Assembly: GCA_947367315.1 (NCBI GenBank)
Contig: CANBDX010000006.1
Span: 1 to 52,719, forward strand
DNA: 52,719 nt
Direction: 5' to 3'
Source: an uncultured Bacteroidales bacterium
GTDB lineage: Bacteria; Bacteroidota; Bacteroidia; Bacteroidales; UBA932
How positions within the stretch are numbered: position 1 is the stretch's first letter; every line of letters starts with the position of its first letter. The notes beneath the pieces are model-generated. The model saw only the letters and a program-made list of their open reading frames with translations, was not told the DNA's origin and did no database searches. The position numbers and the translations under genes were made by a program. This document shows positions 15,842-24,247 of the stretch, piece by piece.

Positions 15842-17572
15842 ATGAAACGCTTTTATTCAATCTTTTTTTTCATTCTGATCTCATTTGCGCTTACCGCACG
15901 GAACAGGGAGACCATCTGGCCTAAAGGCAAGATGCCCGACAGTCAGAGTCATCAGATCGCCGCTATGACAGGTGAATCCAACAGCAGCAGATTCAACCCT
16001 GACAAGAACCGCATAGCATACATCGAATGGTTCGACGCCCCGGCTGAAGAGACGCGCAACGGAGGATGCATGATTCTGATTTCTGGAGGGGCCTACCAAA
16101 GCTGCTGCGACGTAGGCCTGATCAAGCAATGGAAAGAACGTTTTACCGAGCTTGGATTCCAATGCGTGAATTTCGTATACAGGACTCCAAGGCCTGTTGG
16201 ACTTCCTATATATCAGACGGCCTGGGAGGACGGTCAGCGCGCAGTCAGGGTAATCAGAAGCCAGGCTGAGAAAAGAGGGTTCGATCCGGAAAAGATCGGC
16301 ATAATCTCGATGTCGGCAGGTTCGCACCTGGGACTGCTCCTTGCGACAAGTTCACAGACTCCCGCATATGAAAGGACAGACAGGACAGACGACATCCCGT
16401 GCCATATAAACTGGGCCATCATAAATGCTCCGGCCTACGGAACCACAGATGCTGAAAACGGCACACCGGCTTTGAGACAAGGCTACGGCAGCGATGTATT
16501 TCTGAGCGACGTGTTCAAATTCGATGAAAAGACATGCCCGATGAGCCTCCACCACGGAGGAAAGGACATCTATGCGCCGCAGACATCCACATTGGTTTAC
16601 AGGCAGCTGCGCAGAATGGGCATTCCTGCCGAACTGCATCTTTACGCAGACAAGGGGCATGGAGCATATGGACTGGAAAGAGGAGTTGAGTTCATGAAGC
16701 AGATGGGATATATGGGACCTCTTGAACCGGAAGAGAAACTTCTGAGCAGATATAGCAGTGACGATGACAGGGCAATCCACATCAAGCAGGACATATGGCC
16801 TGAGGGTAAAACCCCGGATTTCCAGGAATCCCAGAATACCCCATACATCGAGTGGCACATCCCTGACACACTGAAAACCAAGGCGATACAAATCATCTAC
16901 TCAGGCGGAGGATATAACAGCAACAGCCCGAAGGTCTCCGAGGTGACTCCGTTCAGACGCTACCTCAACGCCAAAGGAATGGCTGTGGTCACATTAAAAT
17001 ACCGAAGTCCACGTCCATCAGGACTGGCCAAGCACACGACAGCATGGCAGGACCTCCAGAGAACCATCAGAATAGTCAGAAGCCAGGCCGCCGAAAGGGG
17101 ACTTGACCCCGACCGTATCGGACTCATGGGAGGATCCGCAGGGGGACACCTCACCCTGATGGGAGTGACATCATCACGCCATCAGGCATATTGGCCGATA
17201 GATGAAACCGACACCGTGTCCTGCAAAGTACAGTGGGGAGTAGGCATCTATCCTGCATATGTTCTCAGCGACGGCTTCGACGGAAAGAATACACAGAAGG
17301 GAAATTCAGACAAAAGCACTCTCGCACCGGAATTCTCATTTGACCTTGACACCGCCCCTATGATCTTCATCCATGGCGATGCCGACCCTTATTCGGCAAT
17401 GGGATCAGTGAGAGTGTGGGAGAAAATGCTTATGATGGGCATCCAGTGCGACCTCCATACCCTGGCTACCAGACCCCATGGTTTCCAGAGCAAAGCCTCG
17501 CCCGGTACAGGCAGCTACACACATATGGACAGAATCTGGGAATTCCTTACGGAGAAAGGCTTCAACAGGTGA
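15842..17572 (+). CDS. Secreted tandem-domain alpha/beta hydrolase (carbohydrate esterase-like)
   Basis: A 576-residue protein with an N-terminal signal sequence (MKRFYSIFFFILISFALTAR) and two related alpha/beta-hydrolase domains, about 23-300 and 314-576. Each opens with the same block (ETIWPKGKMPDSQ and DIWPEGKTPDFQ) and repeats YRTPRPVGL..TAWEDGQRAVRV versus YRSPRPSGL..TAWQDLQRTIRI. Candidate triads are S158, D242, H273 in the first domain (SMSAGSH, HHGGKD, DKGHG) and S432, D515, H546 in the second (GGSAGGH, HGDADP, RPHGF). Relatives in Bacteroidetes include acetyl-xylan and feruloyl esterases; the real substrate is not known. It has its own upstream box and no polysaccharide-utilisation neighbours. 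Confidence 0.82.
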   Translation: MKRFYSIFFFILISFALTARNRETIWPKGKMPDSQSHQIAAMTGESNSSRFNPDKNRIAYIEWFDAPAEETRNGGCMILISGGAYQSCCDVGLIKQWKERFTELGFQCVNFVYRTPRPVGLPIYQTAWEDGQRAVRVIRSQAEKRGFDPEKIGIISMSAGSHLGLLLATSSQTPAYERTDRTDDIPCHINWAIINAPAYGTTDAENGTPALRQGYGSDVFLSDVFKFDEKTCPMSLHHGGKDIYAPQTSTLVYRQLRRMGIPAELHLYADKGHGAYGLERGVEFMKQMGYMGPLEPEEKLLSRYSSDDDRAIHIKQDIWPEGKTPDFQESQNTPYIEWHIPDTLKTKAIQIIYSGGGYNSNSPKVSEVTPFRRYLNAKGMAVVTLKYRSPRPSGLAKHTTAWQDLQRTIRIVRSQAAERGLDPDRIGLMGGSAGGHLTLMGVTSSRHQAYWPIDETDTVSCKVQWGVGIYPAYVLSDGFDGKNTQKGNSDKSTLAPEFSFDLDTAPMIFIHGDADPYSAMGSVRVWEKMLMMGIQCDLHTLATRPHGFQSKASPGTGSYTHMDRIWEFLTEKGFNR

Positions 17573-17590
17573 TTTTCTGAAAAATTTTCC

Positions 17591-17598
17591 TATCTTTG
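17591..17598 (+). promoter_or_regulatory. Promoter -7 box (TATCTTTG) upstream of engB
   Basis: TATCTTTG matches the Bacteroidetes -7 consensus and ends 26 bases before the engB ATG; it would drive engB, prs and the small cysteine-rich gene. Confidence 0.5.
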
Positions 17599-17623
17599 CC
17601 GACTGATTTGAGTCCAGACGATT

Positions 17624-18235
17624 ATGAAGATTACCGAAGCACTTTTTTCCGGCAGCAGCACGAGGATTTCCGAGAAGCCAAAGCAGAAATTTCCTGAGTT
17701 CGCTTTCATCGGCAGATCCAACGTCGGCAAATCTTCTCTGATCAACATGCTTTGCCGCAACAAGAAGCTGGCGATGACTTCCAGCAAGCCGGGCAAGACG
17801 CGTCTAGTCAATCATTTCCTCATCAACAGACAGTGGTATCTCGTGGACCTGCCCGGATACGGATATGCAAAGATTTCCGCTACAGGAAAGCAGAAGCTTG
17901 AGCAGGTGATCCGTAATTATATCAACCTTTCTCAGGAGATGGTGATGCTGTTTGTGCTCATCGACTCAAGACATGACATAGGCAAGGTGGATATGGATTT
18001 CCTTATTGAGCTGGGACAGAGTCAGATACCGTTTGCCATCATCTTTACTAAAGGCGACAAGAGCGGTCCTAATGCGCTCAATGCCCAGATCGACAAGATG
18101 AAAGCTCAGATTCTCGAGTTATGGGAAGAACTTCCTCCTACATTCGTCAGTTCGTCGGAGACCGGGCTTGGCAGAGAGGAAATCCTGGATTACATAGAAT
18201 CGGTCCTCAACACTCTTGAAAACGAACAAAACTAA
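17624..18235 (+). CDS. engB: Ribosome biogenesis GTPase EngB/YsxC
   Basis: A 203-residue small GTPase with G1 GRSNVGKSSL, G3 DLPGYG, G4 TKGDK and G5 SSSETG. Family members help assemble the large ribosomal subunit. Length is normal. It starts the engB-prs-orf-der set; the gap to prs is only 12 bases. A second ribosome-assembly GTPase, der, lies three genes on. Confidence 0.95.
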   Translation: MKITEALFSGSSTRISEKPKQKFPEFAFIGRSNVGKSSLINMLCRNKKLAMTSSKPGKTRLVNHFLINRQWYLVDLPGYGYAKISATGKQKLEQVIRNYINLSQEMVMLFVLIDSRHDIGKVDMDFLIELGQSQIPFAIIFTKGDKSGPNALNAQIDKMKAQILELWEELPPTFVSSSETGLGREEILDYIESVLNTLENEQN

Positions 18236-18247
18236 ACCCTCAACAAT

Positions 18248-19198
18248 ATGCAGCACGAACACAAAATCAAACTCTTTACATGCAGGGCGTCAAAGGATTT
18301 CGCTCTGAAGGTCGCAAAGGAACTCAAACTTGAACTCGGAGATTCCGATGTGCTTACATTCAGCGACGGAGAATTCCAGCCATGCTACAATGAAAGTGTC
18401 AGAGGTGCGACAGTATTTATCGTACAGTCCACTTTCCCTCCTACAGACAATCTTCTTGAGCTCCTTATGATGATCGATGCTGCCAAAAGGGCATCGGCGC
18501 ATAGAGTGATAGCCGTGATGCCTTACTTCGGATGGGCAAGACAGGACCGCAAGGACAAGCCGAGAGTTTCAATCGGTGCGAAGCTTGTTGCAAATATGCT
18601 TCATGCGGCAGGATGTGACCGCGTGATGACATGCGACCTCCATGCCGATCAGATCCAGGGATTCTTCGACGTGCCTGTGGACCATATATATGCAAGCGCG
18701 GTATTCCTTCCATACCTCCAGAACCTCAACATAGAGAACCTCGCCATTGCAGCTCCTGACATGGGTGGTGCAAAGAGGGCAAACGCCTATGCAAGATTCC
18801 TTCAGTGTCCTGTGATCATCTGCCACAAGTCACGCGAGAAGGCGAATGTGGTAGGCTCGATCACTGCCATCGGAGAGGTCGAAGGAAAGAATGTAGTCAT
18901 CGTGGACGACATGATCGACACAGCAGGTACCCTTGCCAAGGCTGCGAATGTACTTAAGGAGATGGGGGCGCTCAGCGTTCGTGCATGTGCAACGCACGCA
19001 GTGTTCTCAGGTCCTGCATATGACAGGATTGCGGAGTCCGCTCTTGAGGAGGTGATCGTATCCGACACCATTCCACTCAGCAACGATCCGGCAAAGGACA
19101 AGAGCAAGATTACCGTGCTCACCATGACAAAGATGTTTGCCGACATCATCAACAAGGTGTACAATTACGAAGAGATCAGCTCAAGCTTCATCAACTAA
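18248..19198 (+). CDS. prs: Ribose-phosphate pyrophosphokinase
   Basis: A 316-residue PRPP synthetase (ATP + ribose-5-phosphate to PRPP + AMP). The family motifs are present: FSDGEFQPCYNESVRG near the N-terminus, the pyrophosphate-binding loop region MPYFGWARQDRKDKPR, CDLHADQIQGFFDVPVDH, and the PRPP-binding VVIVDDMIDTAGTL. Length fits the class I enzyme. PRPP feeds purine, pyrimidine, NAD and histidine synthesis. It lies between engB and a small membrane protein gene in the same direction. Confidence 0.97.
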   Translation: MQHEHKIKLFTCRASKDFALKVAKELKLELGDSDVLTFSDGEFQPCYNESVRGATVFIVQSTFPPTDNLLELLMMIDAAKRASAHRVIAVMPYFGWARQDRKDKPRVSIGAKLVANMLHAAGCDRVMTCDLHADQIQGFFDVPVDHIYASAVFLPYLQNLNIENLAIAAPDMGGAKRANAYARFLQCPVIICHKSREKANVVGSITAIGEVEGKNVVIVDDMIDTAGTLAKAANVLKEMGALSVRACATHAVFSGPAYDRIAESALEEVIVSDTIPLSNDPAKDKSKITVLTMTKMFADIINKVYNYEEISSSFIN

Positions 19199-19225
19199 GG
19201 TCCGGTAATTGCCTGACACCTTATT

Positions 19226-19480
19226 ATGGAAATATTTATAGCGGCATTGACACTGGTCGGGCTTTGCGTATTCGGACTATGCTTCAACATCATCTTCAGG
19301 AAGAACGGAAAGTTTCCTGAGACGGAGATAGAGAACAACATAGAAATGCGCAAACGCGGTATCAAGTGTGCAAAGGAAGACGAAATAAAGCTTTGGGGCA
19401 AGAAAGACAAGGACGGCAGGCCCGTATCCTGCGACGACAGCGGATGCGGGAGCTGCGGTGCCCGTGACATCTGCCACTAG
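19226..19480 (+). CDS. Small cysteine-rich membrane-anchored protein
   Basis: An 84-residue protein with one N-terminal transmembrane helix (residues ~3-23) and a short soluble tail containing RGIKCAKED and, at the end, SCDDSGCGSCGARDICH. The tail cysteines could bind a metal or iron-sulfur cluster. The layout of a single helix, an FRKNGKFPET-like linker and terminal cysteines recalls small Bacteroidetes membrane proteins and, distantly, NqrM (DUF539), a maturation factor of Na+-NQR; this comparison is weak. It follows prs by 27 bases and precedes der by 72 bases. Function unknown. Confidence 0.7.
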   Translation: MEIFIAALTLVGLCVFGLCFNIIFRKNGKFPETEIENNIEMRKRGIKCAKEDEIKLWGKKDKDGRPVSCDDSGCGSCGARDICH

Positions 19481-19488
19481 ACATAACG

Positions 19489-19532
19489 GTCCCGGAGAGG
19501 GACGAGCAACTATCGCCGAGAGGCGGGATTTT
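19489..19532 (+). other. Two small hairpins between the cysteine-rich gene and der
   Basis: GTCCC-ggaga-GGGAC (19489-19503) and CGCC-gaga-GGCG (19514-19525), the second with a GNRA-type loop and followed by GGATTTTAAT. Together they could be a weak terminator or a leader of der. Confidence 0.3.
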
Positions 19533-19552
19533 AATAACTAAACTGATTTATT

Positions 19553-20860
19553 ATGAGCTTATTAGCTATTGTTGGACGTCCGAACGTCGGTAAGTCCACT
19601 CTTTTCAACCGTCTGGTCGGCATGCGCCAGGCAATCGTAGATGAAACAGCCGGTGTGACCCGCGACAGGCATTATGGAAGATGCGAATGGTGCGGTACGG
19701 AGTTCTCTGTAGTGGACACCGGAGGATACACTTCCAATTCAGACGACATTTTCGAAGAAGAAATCCGCAAGCAGGTGGTTCTTGCCATCGAAGAGGCCCA
19801 CGTAGTGCTCTTCATGGTGGAGGCAAGCACCGGCATCACGGATTATGACGAAGAAATAGCAGATATTCTCCGCCGTTGCGGCAAGCCGGTGATCCTGGCC
19901 GTGAACAAGGTGGATTCCGGGGACAAGATGTATGACGCGTTCCAGTTCTATTCTCTGGGACTTGGCGAGATCTACAGCATTTCGGCTGCAAACGGAGGCG
20001 GCACAGGCGACCTTCTGGATGCCATCGTGAATGTACTTCCTGCTGAAGACCCCGACAAGGACGAGCGTCCTGACCTGCCTCACTTCACCATCGTGGGAAA
20101 GCCTAACGTAGGTAAATCATCGCTCACCAATGCACTTCTCGGCAAGGAGAGGAATATCGTGACACCTATCGCCGGCACTACACGTGATTCCATCGCTACC
20201 CTCTACAACAAGTTCGGACATGAGTTCATGCTTGTGGACACTGCAGGAATGAGAAAGAAGACCAGGGTGCACGAAGACCTTGAGTTCTACTCTGTGATGA
20301 GGTCCATCCGTGCCATCGAGCATTCTGATGTCTGCATCCTCATGGTGGATGCCCAGACCGGAATCGAATCCCAGGACATGGCCATCTTCAATCTCATACA
20401 GCGCAACAAGAAGGGTTGTGTTGTGGTGGTAAACAAGTGGGATACCATAGAAAAGGACAGCAACACGATGAAGGAATACACCGAGGCCATAAAGGCGCGC
20501 CTGGCACCGTTTACCGACCTTCCTATAATCTTCACCTCTGTAATCAACAAGCAGAGGATAATGGATGTGCTCGATGCTGCAGCACATGTATATGAGAATT
20601 ATTCCCGCAAGATCCCGACATCGAAGCTGAACGAAGAGATGCTTCCGGAGATAGAAAACTATCCTCCACCTGCATGGAAGGGCAAGTACATCAAGATCAA
20701 GTACGTGACTCAGCTTCCGACCCGTTCTCCTTCATTTGCGTTCTTCTGCAATCTCCCGCAGTATATAAGGGAGCCGTACAGAAGATTCCTTGAGAATAAG
20801 CTAAGGTCGAAATTCGACTTCCTTGGCTGTCCTGTGCATGTTTTCCTGAGACAGAAGTAA
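19553..20860 (+). CDS. der: Ribosome biogenesis GTPase Der (EngA)
   Basis: A 435-residue protein with two consecutive GTPase domains, G1 motifs [10 protein letters not shown] (residue ~8) and [10 protein letters not shown] (~180), and a C-terminal KH-like domain ending [12 protein letters not shown]. The domain order and length are those of Der, needed for 50S subunit assembly. It ends the plus-strand group; a strong hairpin lies about 290 bases downstream. Confidence 0.97.
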   Translation: MSLLAIVGRPNVGKSTLFNRLVGMRQAIVDETAGVTRDRHYGRCEWCGTEFSVVDTGGYTSNSDDIFEEEIRKQVVLAIEEAHVVLFMVEASTGITDYDEEIADILRRCGKPVILAVNKVDSGDKMYDAFQFYSLGLGEIYSISAANGGGTGDLLDAIVNVLPAEDPDKDERPDLPHFTIVGKPNVGKSSLTNALLGKERNIVTPIAGTTRDSIATLYNKFGHEFMLVDTAGMRKKTRVHEDLEFYSVMRSIRAIEHSDVCILMVDAQTGIESQDMAIFNLIQRNKKGCVVVVNKWDTIEKDSNTMKEYTEAIKARLAPFTDLPIIFTSVINKQRIMDVLDAAAHVYENYSRKIPTSKLNEEMLPEIENYPPPAWKGKYIKIKYVTQLPTRSPSFAFFCNLPQYIREPYRRFLENKLRSKFDFLGCPVHVFLRQK

Positions 20861-21152
20861 AAGGACAGCATCCAGGGATGATTCCTTGGCAAGGACCTTC
20901 TTATCCTGTCCTCTTTATCATATCCCGCTATCCAGCCGGATGGAAACATGGATGGATTCCAGGCGGAGAGGTCATTGCCAGGATAGACAGCTTACAAAGA
21001 CCAGCAGGACATACTCCCCTTCCACTTGACGAAGCATCCTCACATCACATATCAAAGCAATAACAAGTGGGGACACCGTCCTGCAAAAATTGCAACCACT
21101 CCACACAAACACCTATATATCAAGTACATCGACGACAACATCCTATTAACTT
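20861..21152. other. Intergenic stretch after der, no gene recognised
   Basis: A 61-codon frame at 20878-21063 (+) exists but has no recognisable family, no spacing signal and unusual composition. I regard it as non-coding or a gene remnant. The palindrome TGCAAAAATTGCA occurs near 21083. No tRNA-like cloverleaf was seen. Confidence 0.4.
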
Positions 21153-21200
21153 CCGTCCGCGGTACCCCACTTGAACAGGGGTACCACGGACGGGCATTTT
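21153..21200. terminator. Strong hairpin between convergent genes
   Basis: Arms CCGTCCG-c-GGTACCCC (21153-21168) and GGGGTACC-a-CGGACGG (21178-21193) form a 16-position stem with one mismatch and a 9-base loop, followed by GCATTTT on the plus strand. It lies between der (+) and a membrane protein gene (-), so it may stop transcription from either side. The U-run is short. Confidence 0.5.
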
Positions 21201-21245
21201 CATAAGTAATTATGTATCGACTTATTACAAAAGCTACTCTAAATA

Positions 21246-21776
21246 TTACTCCTTTGTAACAGTACCGTCGTGATTGTCTTTGTAGGTATTACCCATAGAA
21301 TCCTGATAGTCCCCAAACATATTCTTCTCTACATCAGTCTTTCGGCCATACTCGTCTGTGACAACCGCTCGCTTAGAGGTCCCGCCATTCGACAGAAGGG
21401 CTCCGACAAACCATATAATCAACACAGCAGCAACGGCAAAGAGTACGGCAACTGCTATAAGGTAGCTTACAGCAAACACGAGAGCAAAGCCGACGAGCAG
21501 AAGCAGTGACCTCAATATTGCGATCTTGGGGCCGGCAGCCACAATGCACTCATAAAGATTCAAGCCGTAGATCAGAACGGCAAGTCCTACGGTCGATGGC
21601 AGCACCATAGTCGTGTCCCATCCAAACCAGGACTGAAGAGTGGTTCCACCTCCTTGAGCCGCGCCTAAAACGGCAATAAGCAGAATGCTTATCGAAGCGA
21701 AATATTTATTGGTATTGATGTTCTCACCCCAGATTCTTTCGTCTATAGAGTTAAAAAAGCATAACAGGTCTTTCAT
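21246..21776 (-). CDS. Unrecognised multi-pass membrane protein with charged C-terminal tail
   Basis: A 176-residue protein with about four hydrophobic segments between residues ~27 and 130 and a polar tail of ~45 residues (DEYGRKTDVEKNMFG, DSMGNTYKDNHDGTV). I do not recognise the family. It is 24 bases downstream of another membrane protein gene in the same direction, so the two form a small unit. Both lie between plus-strand housekeeping genes and look more A/T-rich than the neighbours, suggesting accessory DNA. Confidence 0.6.
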   Translation of the reverse strand: MKDLLCFFNSIDERIWGENINTNKYFASISILLIAVLGAAQGGGTTLQSWFGWDTTMVLPSTVGLAVLIYGLNLYECIVAAGPKIAILRSLLLLVGFALVFAVSYLIAVAVLFAVAAVLIIWFVGALLSNGGTSKRAVVTDEYGRKTDVEKNMFGDYQDSMGNTYKDNHDGTVTKE

Positions 21777-21800
21777 AAATATCCTCCAGATTATCAGTGA

Positions 21801-22520
21801 TTAAGCAAATAACAGCACTACAAGATACTGTGCCGGCACAACAACAGCAGTAACTATAATGAAAGCTACCGTATAACGGTTGAAGAACCGATAGTCATAT
21901 ACCCTATTCTCATTCTCCTTTTCCACAGCAAAGAGACCGCTGAAGATAAACTTATACCATGCTATCGAATACAAAGTCCGTAATGCCAGCAACAACACAT
22001 CATAGAAAGAGTTTGCGTAATAAGGCATTGCAAACAAATCATCGCCATATTCTACATACAAATTGGAATCAAAGAATAATAAAGTATTCGATAGATGCAG
22101 AATAATTCTAATGGGATAAACCAGACATAGGATTGCAACCCATGACTTGGTATGCTTAGTGAGGCAAGAGTCTGATATTATCACCGAAAAGGCGTACACA
22201 TTGAATAAATAAGATACAAACAACAACACAAGATAATATATACCGTTGCCCACACATAAGGTAAATAGACAATGGGATACAAGCGAACATCCGATAAATA
22301 TCAGAGCTGCAGTCCTGACTGCACGATTTGAGGCCATATAGCAAAGCAGTCCGAAGAATACCACAGATACCAGTGTTTGAAAGAGCATCATACTTCCACT
22401 TCCGACAAAGAGACGGAAAATGGTAGCACTCCATACCTCCAACATGGCAATTGAGAAAAGCAGCCATTGAAAAGTCTTGTTCTTAGGCATTAAATCTTGA
22501 GCGATTAAGTTTTGGTCCAT
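21801..22520 (-). CDS. Unrecognised multi-pass membrane protein
   Basis: A 239-residue protein with about six or seven hydrophobic segments (for example IYYLVLLFVSYLFNVYAFSV and IIVTAVVVPAQYLVVLLF). There are no enzyme or transporter motifs I can name. Base composition is A/T-richer and codon choice differs from neighbouring housekeeping genes. It precedes the 176-residue membrane protein by 24 bases; a TAGATTTG box at 22552-22559 (minus) is in promoter position. Confidence 0.6.
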   Translation of the reverse strand: MDQNLIAQDLMPKNKTFQWLLFSIAMLEVWSATIFRLFVGSGSMMLFQTLVSVVFFGLLCYMASNRAVRTAALIFIGCSLVSHCLFTLCVGNGIYYLVLLFVSYLFNVYAFSVIISDSCLTKHTKSWVAILCLVYPIRIILHLSNTLLFFDSNLYVEYGDDLFAMPYYANSFYDVLLLALRTLYSIAWYKFIFSGLFAVEKENENRVYDYRFFNRYTVAFIIVTAVVVPAQYLVVLLFA

Positions 22521-22551
22521 AACATCAAGTAATAGATGGTAATAATTTCAA

Positions 22552-22559
22552 CAAATCTA
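22552..22559 (-). promoter_or_regulatory. Promoter -7 box (TAGATTTG) for the membrane protein pair
   Basis: Matches TAnnTTTG on the minus strand, 31 bases upstream of the 239-residue protein's ATG. No clear -33 element, so tentative. Confidence 0.35.
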
Positions 22560-22776
22560 AATATTATATATATTATTTCCAGTATCCCGATTTTAGAAGG
22601 TTAATACGGAATGATTATCCGCGGTCCTACGTGCAATCTTATTAACCATTGACATTGCCCGGAAAGCTTCATATAAACCACTATTAATTAATCAATTGAA
22701 CCAATAGTCCATTACCAGTACCACAGCTATCTCGAGGTGAGGAACGTCAAAGCGACAAGCTTTCCAAGTTTTTTAC

Positions 22777-22784
22777 TAAATTTG
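22777..22784 (+). promoter_or_regulatory. Promoter -7 box (TAAATTTG) upstream of hutI
   Basis: TAAATTTG lies 23 bases upstream of the hutI ATG and is enclosed by the inverted repeat CCAAG...CTTGG (22765-22790), which could be an operator. The rest of 22521-22764 is A/T-rich and holds nothing else I recognise. Confidence 0.45.
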
Positions 22785-22807
22785 CTTGGTTTAAGTTTAG
22801 AGGACAG

Positions 22808-24136
22808 ATGAAGACTGTAATATATAACATCGGTACACTGGCGGGAATTCTTCCCGAGGGGGTGACAAAGCTGGAAGGCTCTGAGATGAATCATGTGGAG
22901 TGCATCGAGGATGCATATGTGGTGATTGAAGACGGGGTCATAAAAGAGTTCGGGCACTGTCCTGCAGGCCTGGGAGTCCAGAACCGTGCTACCCCCCTGG
23001 CCGCAGAGGGAGGGGCCCGCAGCTATGCTGTGGGAGGGGTCGTTCTGGACTCCCAGACCTGCAGGACAGACGGCGCAGATGAATACATAGATGCCAAAGG
23101 AGGAATCGTGATGCCGGCCTTCTGCGACTCCCATACTCATATTGTTTATGCCGGATGCCGCGACGGAGAGTTTAGAGACAAGATTGCAGGCCTCTCATAC
23201 GAAGAGATTGCCGCACGAGGTGGCGGTATTCTCAACTCGGCAGACCTTCTGCATGAGACTTCAGAAGACGAACTCTACGAACAGGCTATGGTCCGGGTGC
23301 ATGAAATCATGGCCATGGGTACCGGAGCCGTAGAAATCAAGAGTGGCTACGGACTGACAGTAGAAGACGAGCTGAAGATGCTGCGCGTAATCAAGCGCAT
23401 TAAGGAGACCGCTCCGATAACTGTCAGAGCCAATTTTCTTGGGGCACATGCAGTAGGACGTGCCTACAGAGGCCGTCAGAGCGAGTATGTGGACCTGGTG
23501 TGCAATGAAATGCTTCCGGCCGTAGCTGCAGAAGGACTCGCAGACTTTGTGGATGTATTCTGCGACGCGGGATTCTTCACCGTAGAAGAAACCGACATGA
23601 TCCTCAGCAAGGCTGCAGAATATGGCATCACACCTAAGATCCATGCCAACGAACTTGAAGTGTCCGGAGGCGTCCAGGTGGGAGTCAGGCACGGAGCTCT
23701 TTCCGTAGACCATCTTGAAAAGACCACAGATGCTGAAATCGAGGCACTTAGAGGCAGCAGGACAATGCCTACAATGCTCCCCGGATGTTCGTTTTTCCTC
23801 GGGATACCATATGGAAATGCCAAAGGGTATATCGAAGCCGGCCTGCCTGTAGCCCTGGCATCCGATTATAATCCGGGCTCGAGCCCGAGCGGGAACATGC
23901 GTTTCGTGATGGCTCTGGGATGCATCAGGATGAGACTGACTCCGGAACAGTCATTCAATGCCTGCACCATAAACACCGCATATGCCATGGGGGTAAGCGA
24001 CATCCTCGGCTCAATCACCGTGGGCAAGAAAGCCAATCTGATCATCACGAAGAAGGTTCCGTCACTGGCATTCATCCCTTACAGCCATCAGACGCCGGTT
24101 ATTGAGAAAGTAATCCTGAATGGAATCGCCATCTGA
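22808..24136 (+). CDS. hutI: Imidazolonepropionase with in-frame palindromic insertion
   Basis: A 442-residue amidohydrolase that opens imidazolone-5-propionate to formiminoglutamate in histidine degradation. Metal and substrate motifs are intact: SHTHIVYAGCRDGEF, KSGYGLTVEDELKML, FLGAHAVG, IHANELEVSGGVQVG and ASDYNPGSSPSGNM. It is some 25-35 residues longer than usual. The excess lies at about residues 51-88, between VIKEFGH and DEYIDAKG, and is encoded by a large inverted repeat (22957-23069). The insertion falls in the N-terminal beta-domain before the first metal-binding HTH, so activity may be kept. No hutH, hutU or hutG is nearby; the next genes encode outer-membrane proteins. Confidence 0.93.
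   Translation: MKTVIYNIGTLAGILPEGVTKLEGSEMNHVECIEDAYVVIEDGVIKEFGHCPAGLGVQNRATPLAAEGGARSYAVGGVVLDSQTCRTDGADEYIDAKGGIVMPAFCDSHTHIVYAGCRDGEFRDKIAGLSYEEIAARGGGILNSADLLHETSEDELYEQAMVRVHEIMAMGTGAVEIKSGYGLTVEDELKMLRVIKRIKETAPITVRANFLGAHAVGRAYRGRQSEYVDLVCNEMLPAVAAEGLADFVDVFCDAGFFTVEETDMILSKAAEYGITPKIHANELEVSGGVQVGVRHGALSVDHLEKTTDAEIEALRGSRTMPTMLPGCSFFLGIPYGNAKGYIEAGLPVALASDYNPGSSPSGNMRFVMALGCIRMRLTPEQSFNACTINTAYAMGVSDILGSITVGKKANLIITKKVPSLAFIPYSHQTPVIEKVILNGIAI
22957..23069. repeat. Palindromic element inside hutI, 28-base arms
   Basis: Arms at 22957-22984 and 23042-23069 are complementary at 27 of 28 positions (single difference at arm position 13) around a 57-base centre that can itself fold (CCCGCAGC-tat-GCTGTGGG at 23017-23035; ACCCC/GGGGT next to the arms). 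The left arm encodes CPAGLGVQN and the right arm VLDSQTCRT. On the opposite strand the same arms encode nearly the same peptides, and that frame is also open throughout. This resembles protein-coding palindromic elements such as those of Rickettsia, but the sequence is not one I know. Confidence 0.85.
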
Positions 24137-24195
24137 CACAACAACTGCTTTTTCAAAAAGATCCGACCGGAATAACAATCATTTCGTTTTTTTGC

Positions 24196-24203
24196 TACCT
24201 TTG
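24196..24203 (+). promoter_or_regulatory. Promoter -7 box (TACCTTTG) upstream of first barrel protein
   Basis: TACCTTTG matches the Bacteroidetes -7 consensus and lies 45 bases before the ATG at 24248, downstream of the hutI stop. It suggests the barrel protein gene is transcribed on its own. Confidence 0.5.
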
Positions 24204-24247
24204 TAAGGATAACGTGTTTTTTCAACATAAACCAAATAAAACTAATT

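Noticed and set aside
20878..21063. 61-codon plus-strand frame after der
   Set aside because: No homolog recognised, no start signal, odd proline- and glycine-rich composition; kept only as intergenic DNA.
21246..22520. Toxin-immunity or phage-defence pair
   Set aside because: Two adjacent small membrane protein genes invite this idea, but there is no effector domain, nuclease, sensor or known defence motif to support it.
22727..23140. Minus-strand open frame of 137 codons over the start of hutI
   Set aside because: It is antisense to hutI, and its length is explained by the palindromic element being open on both strands; no family is recognisable outside the arms.
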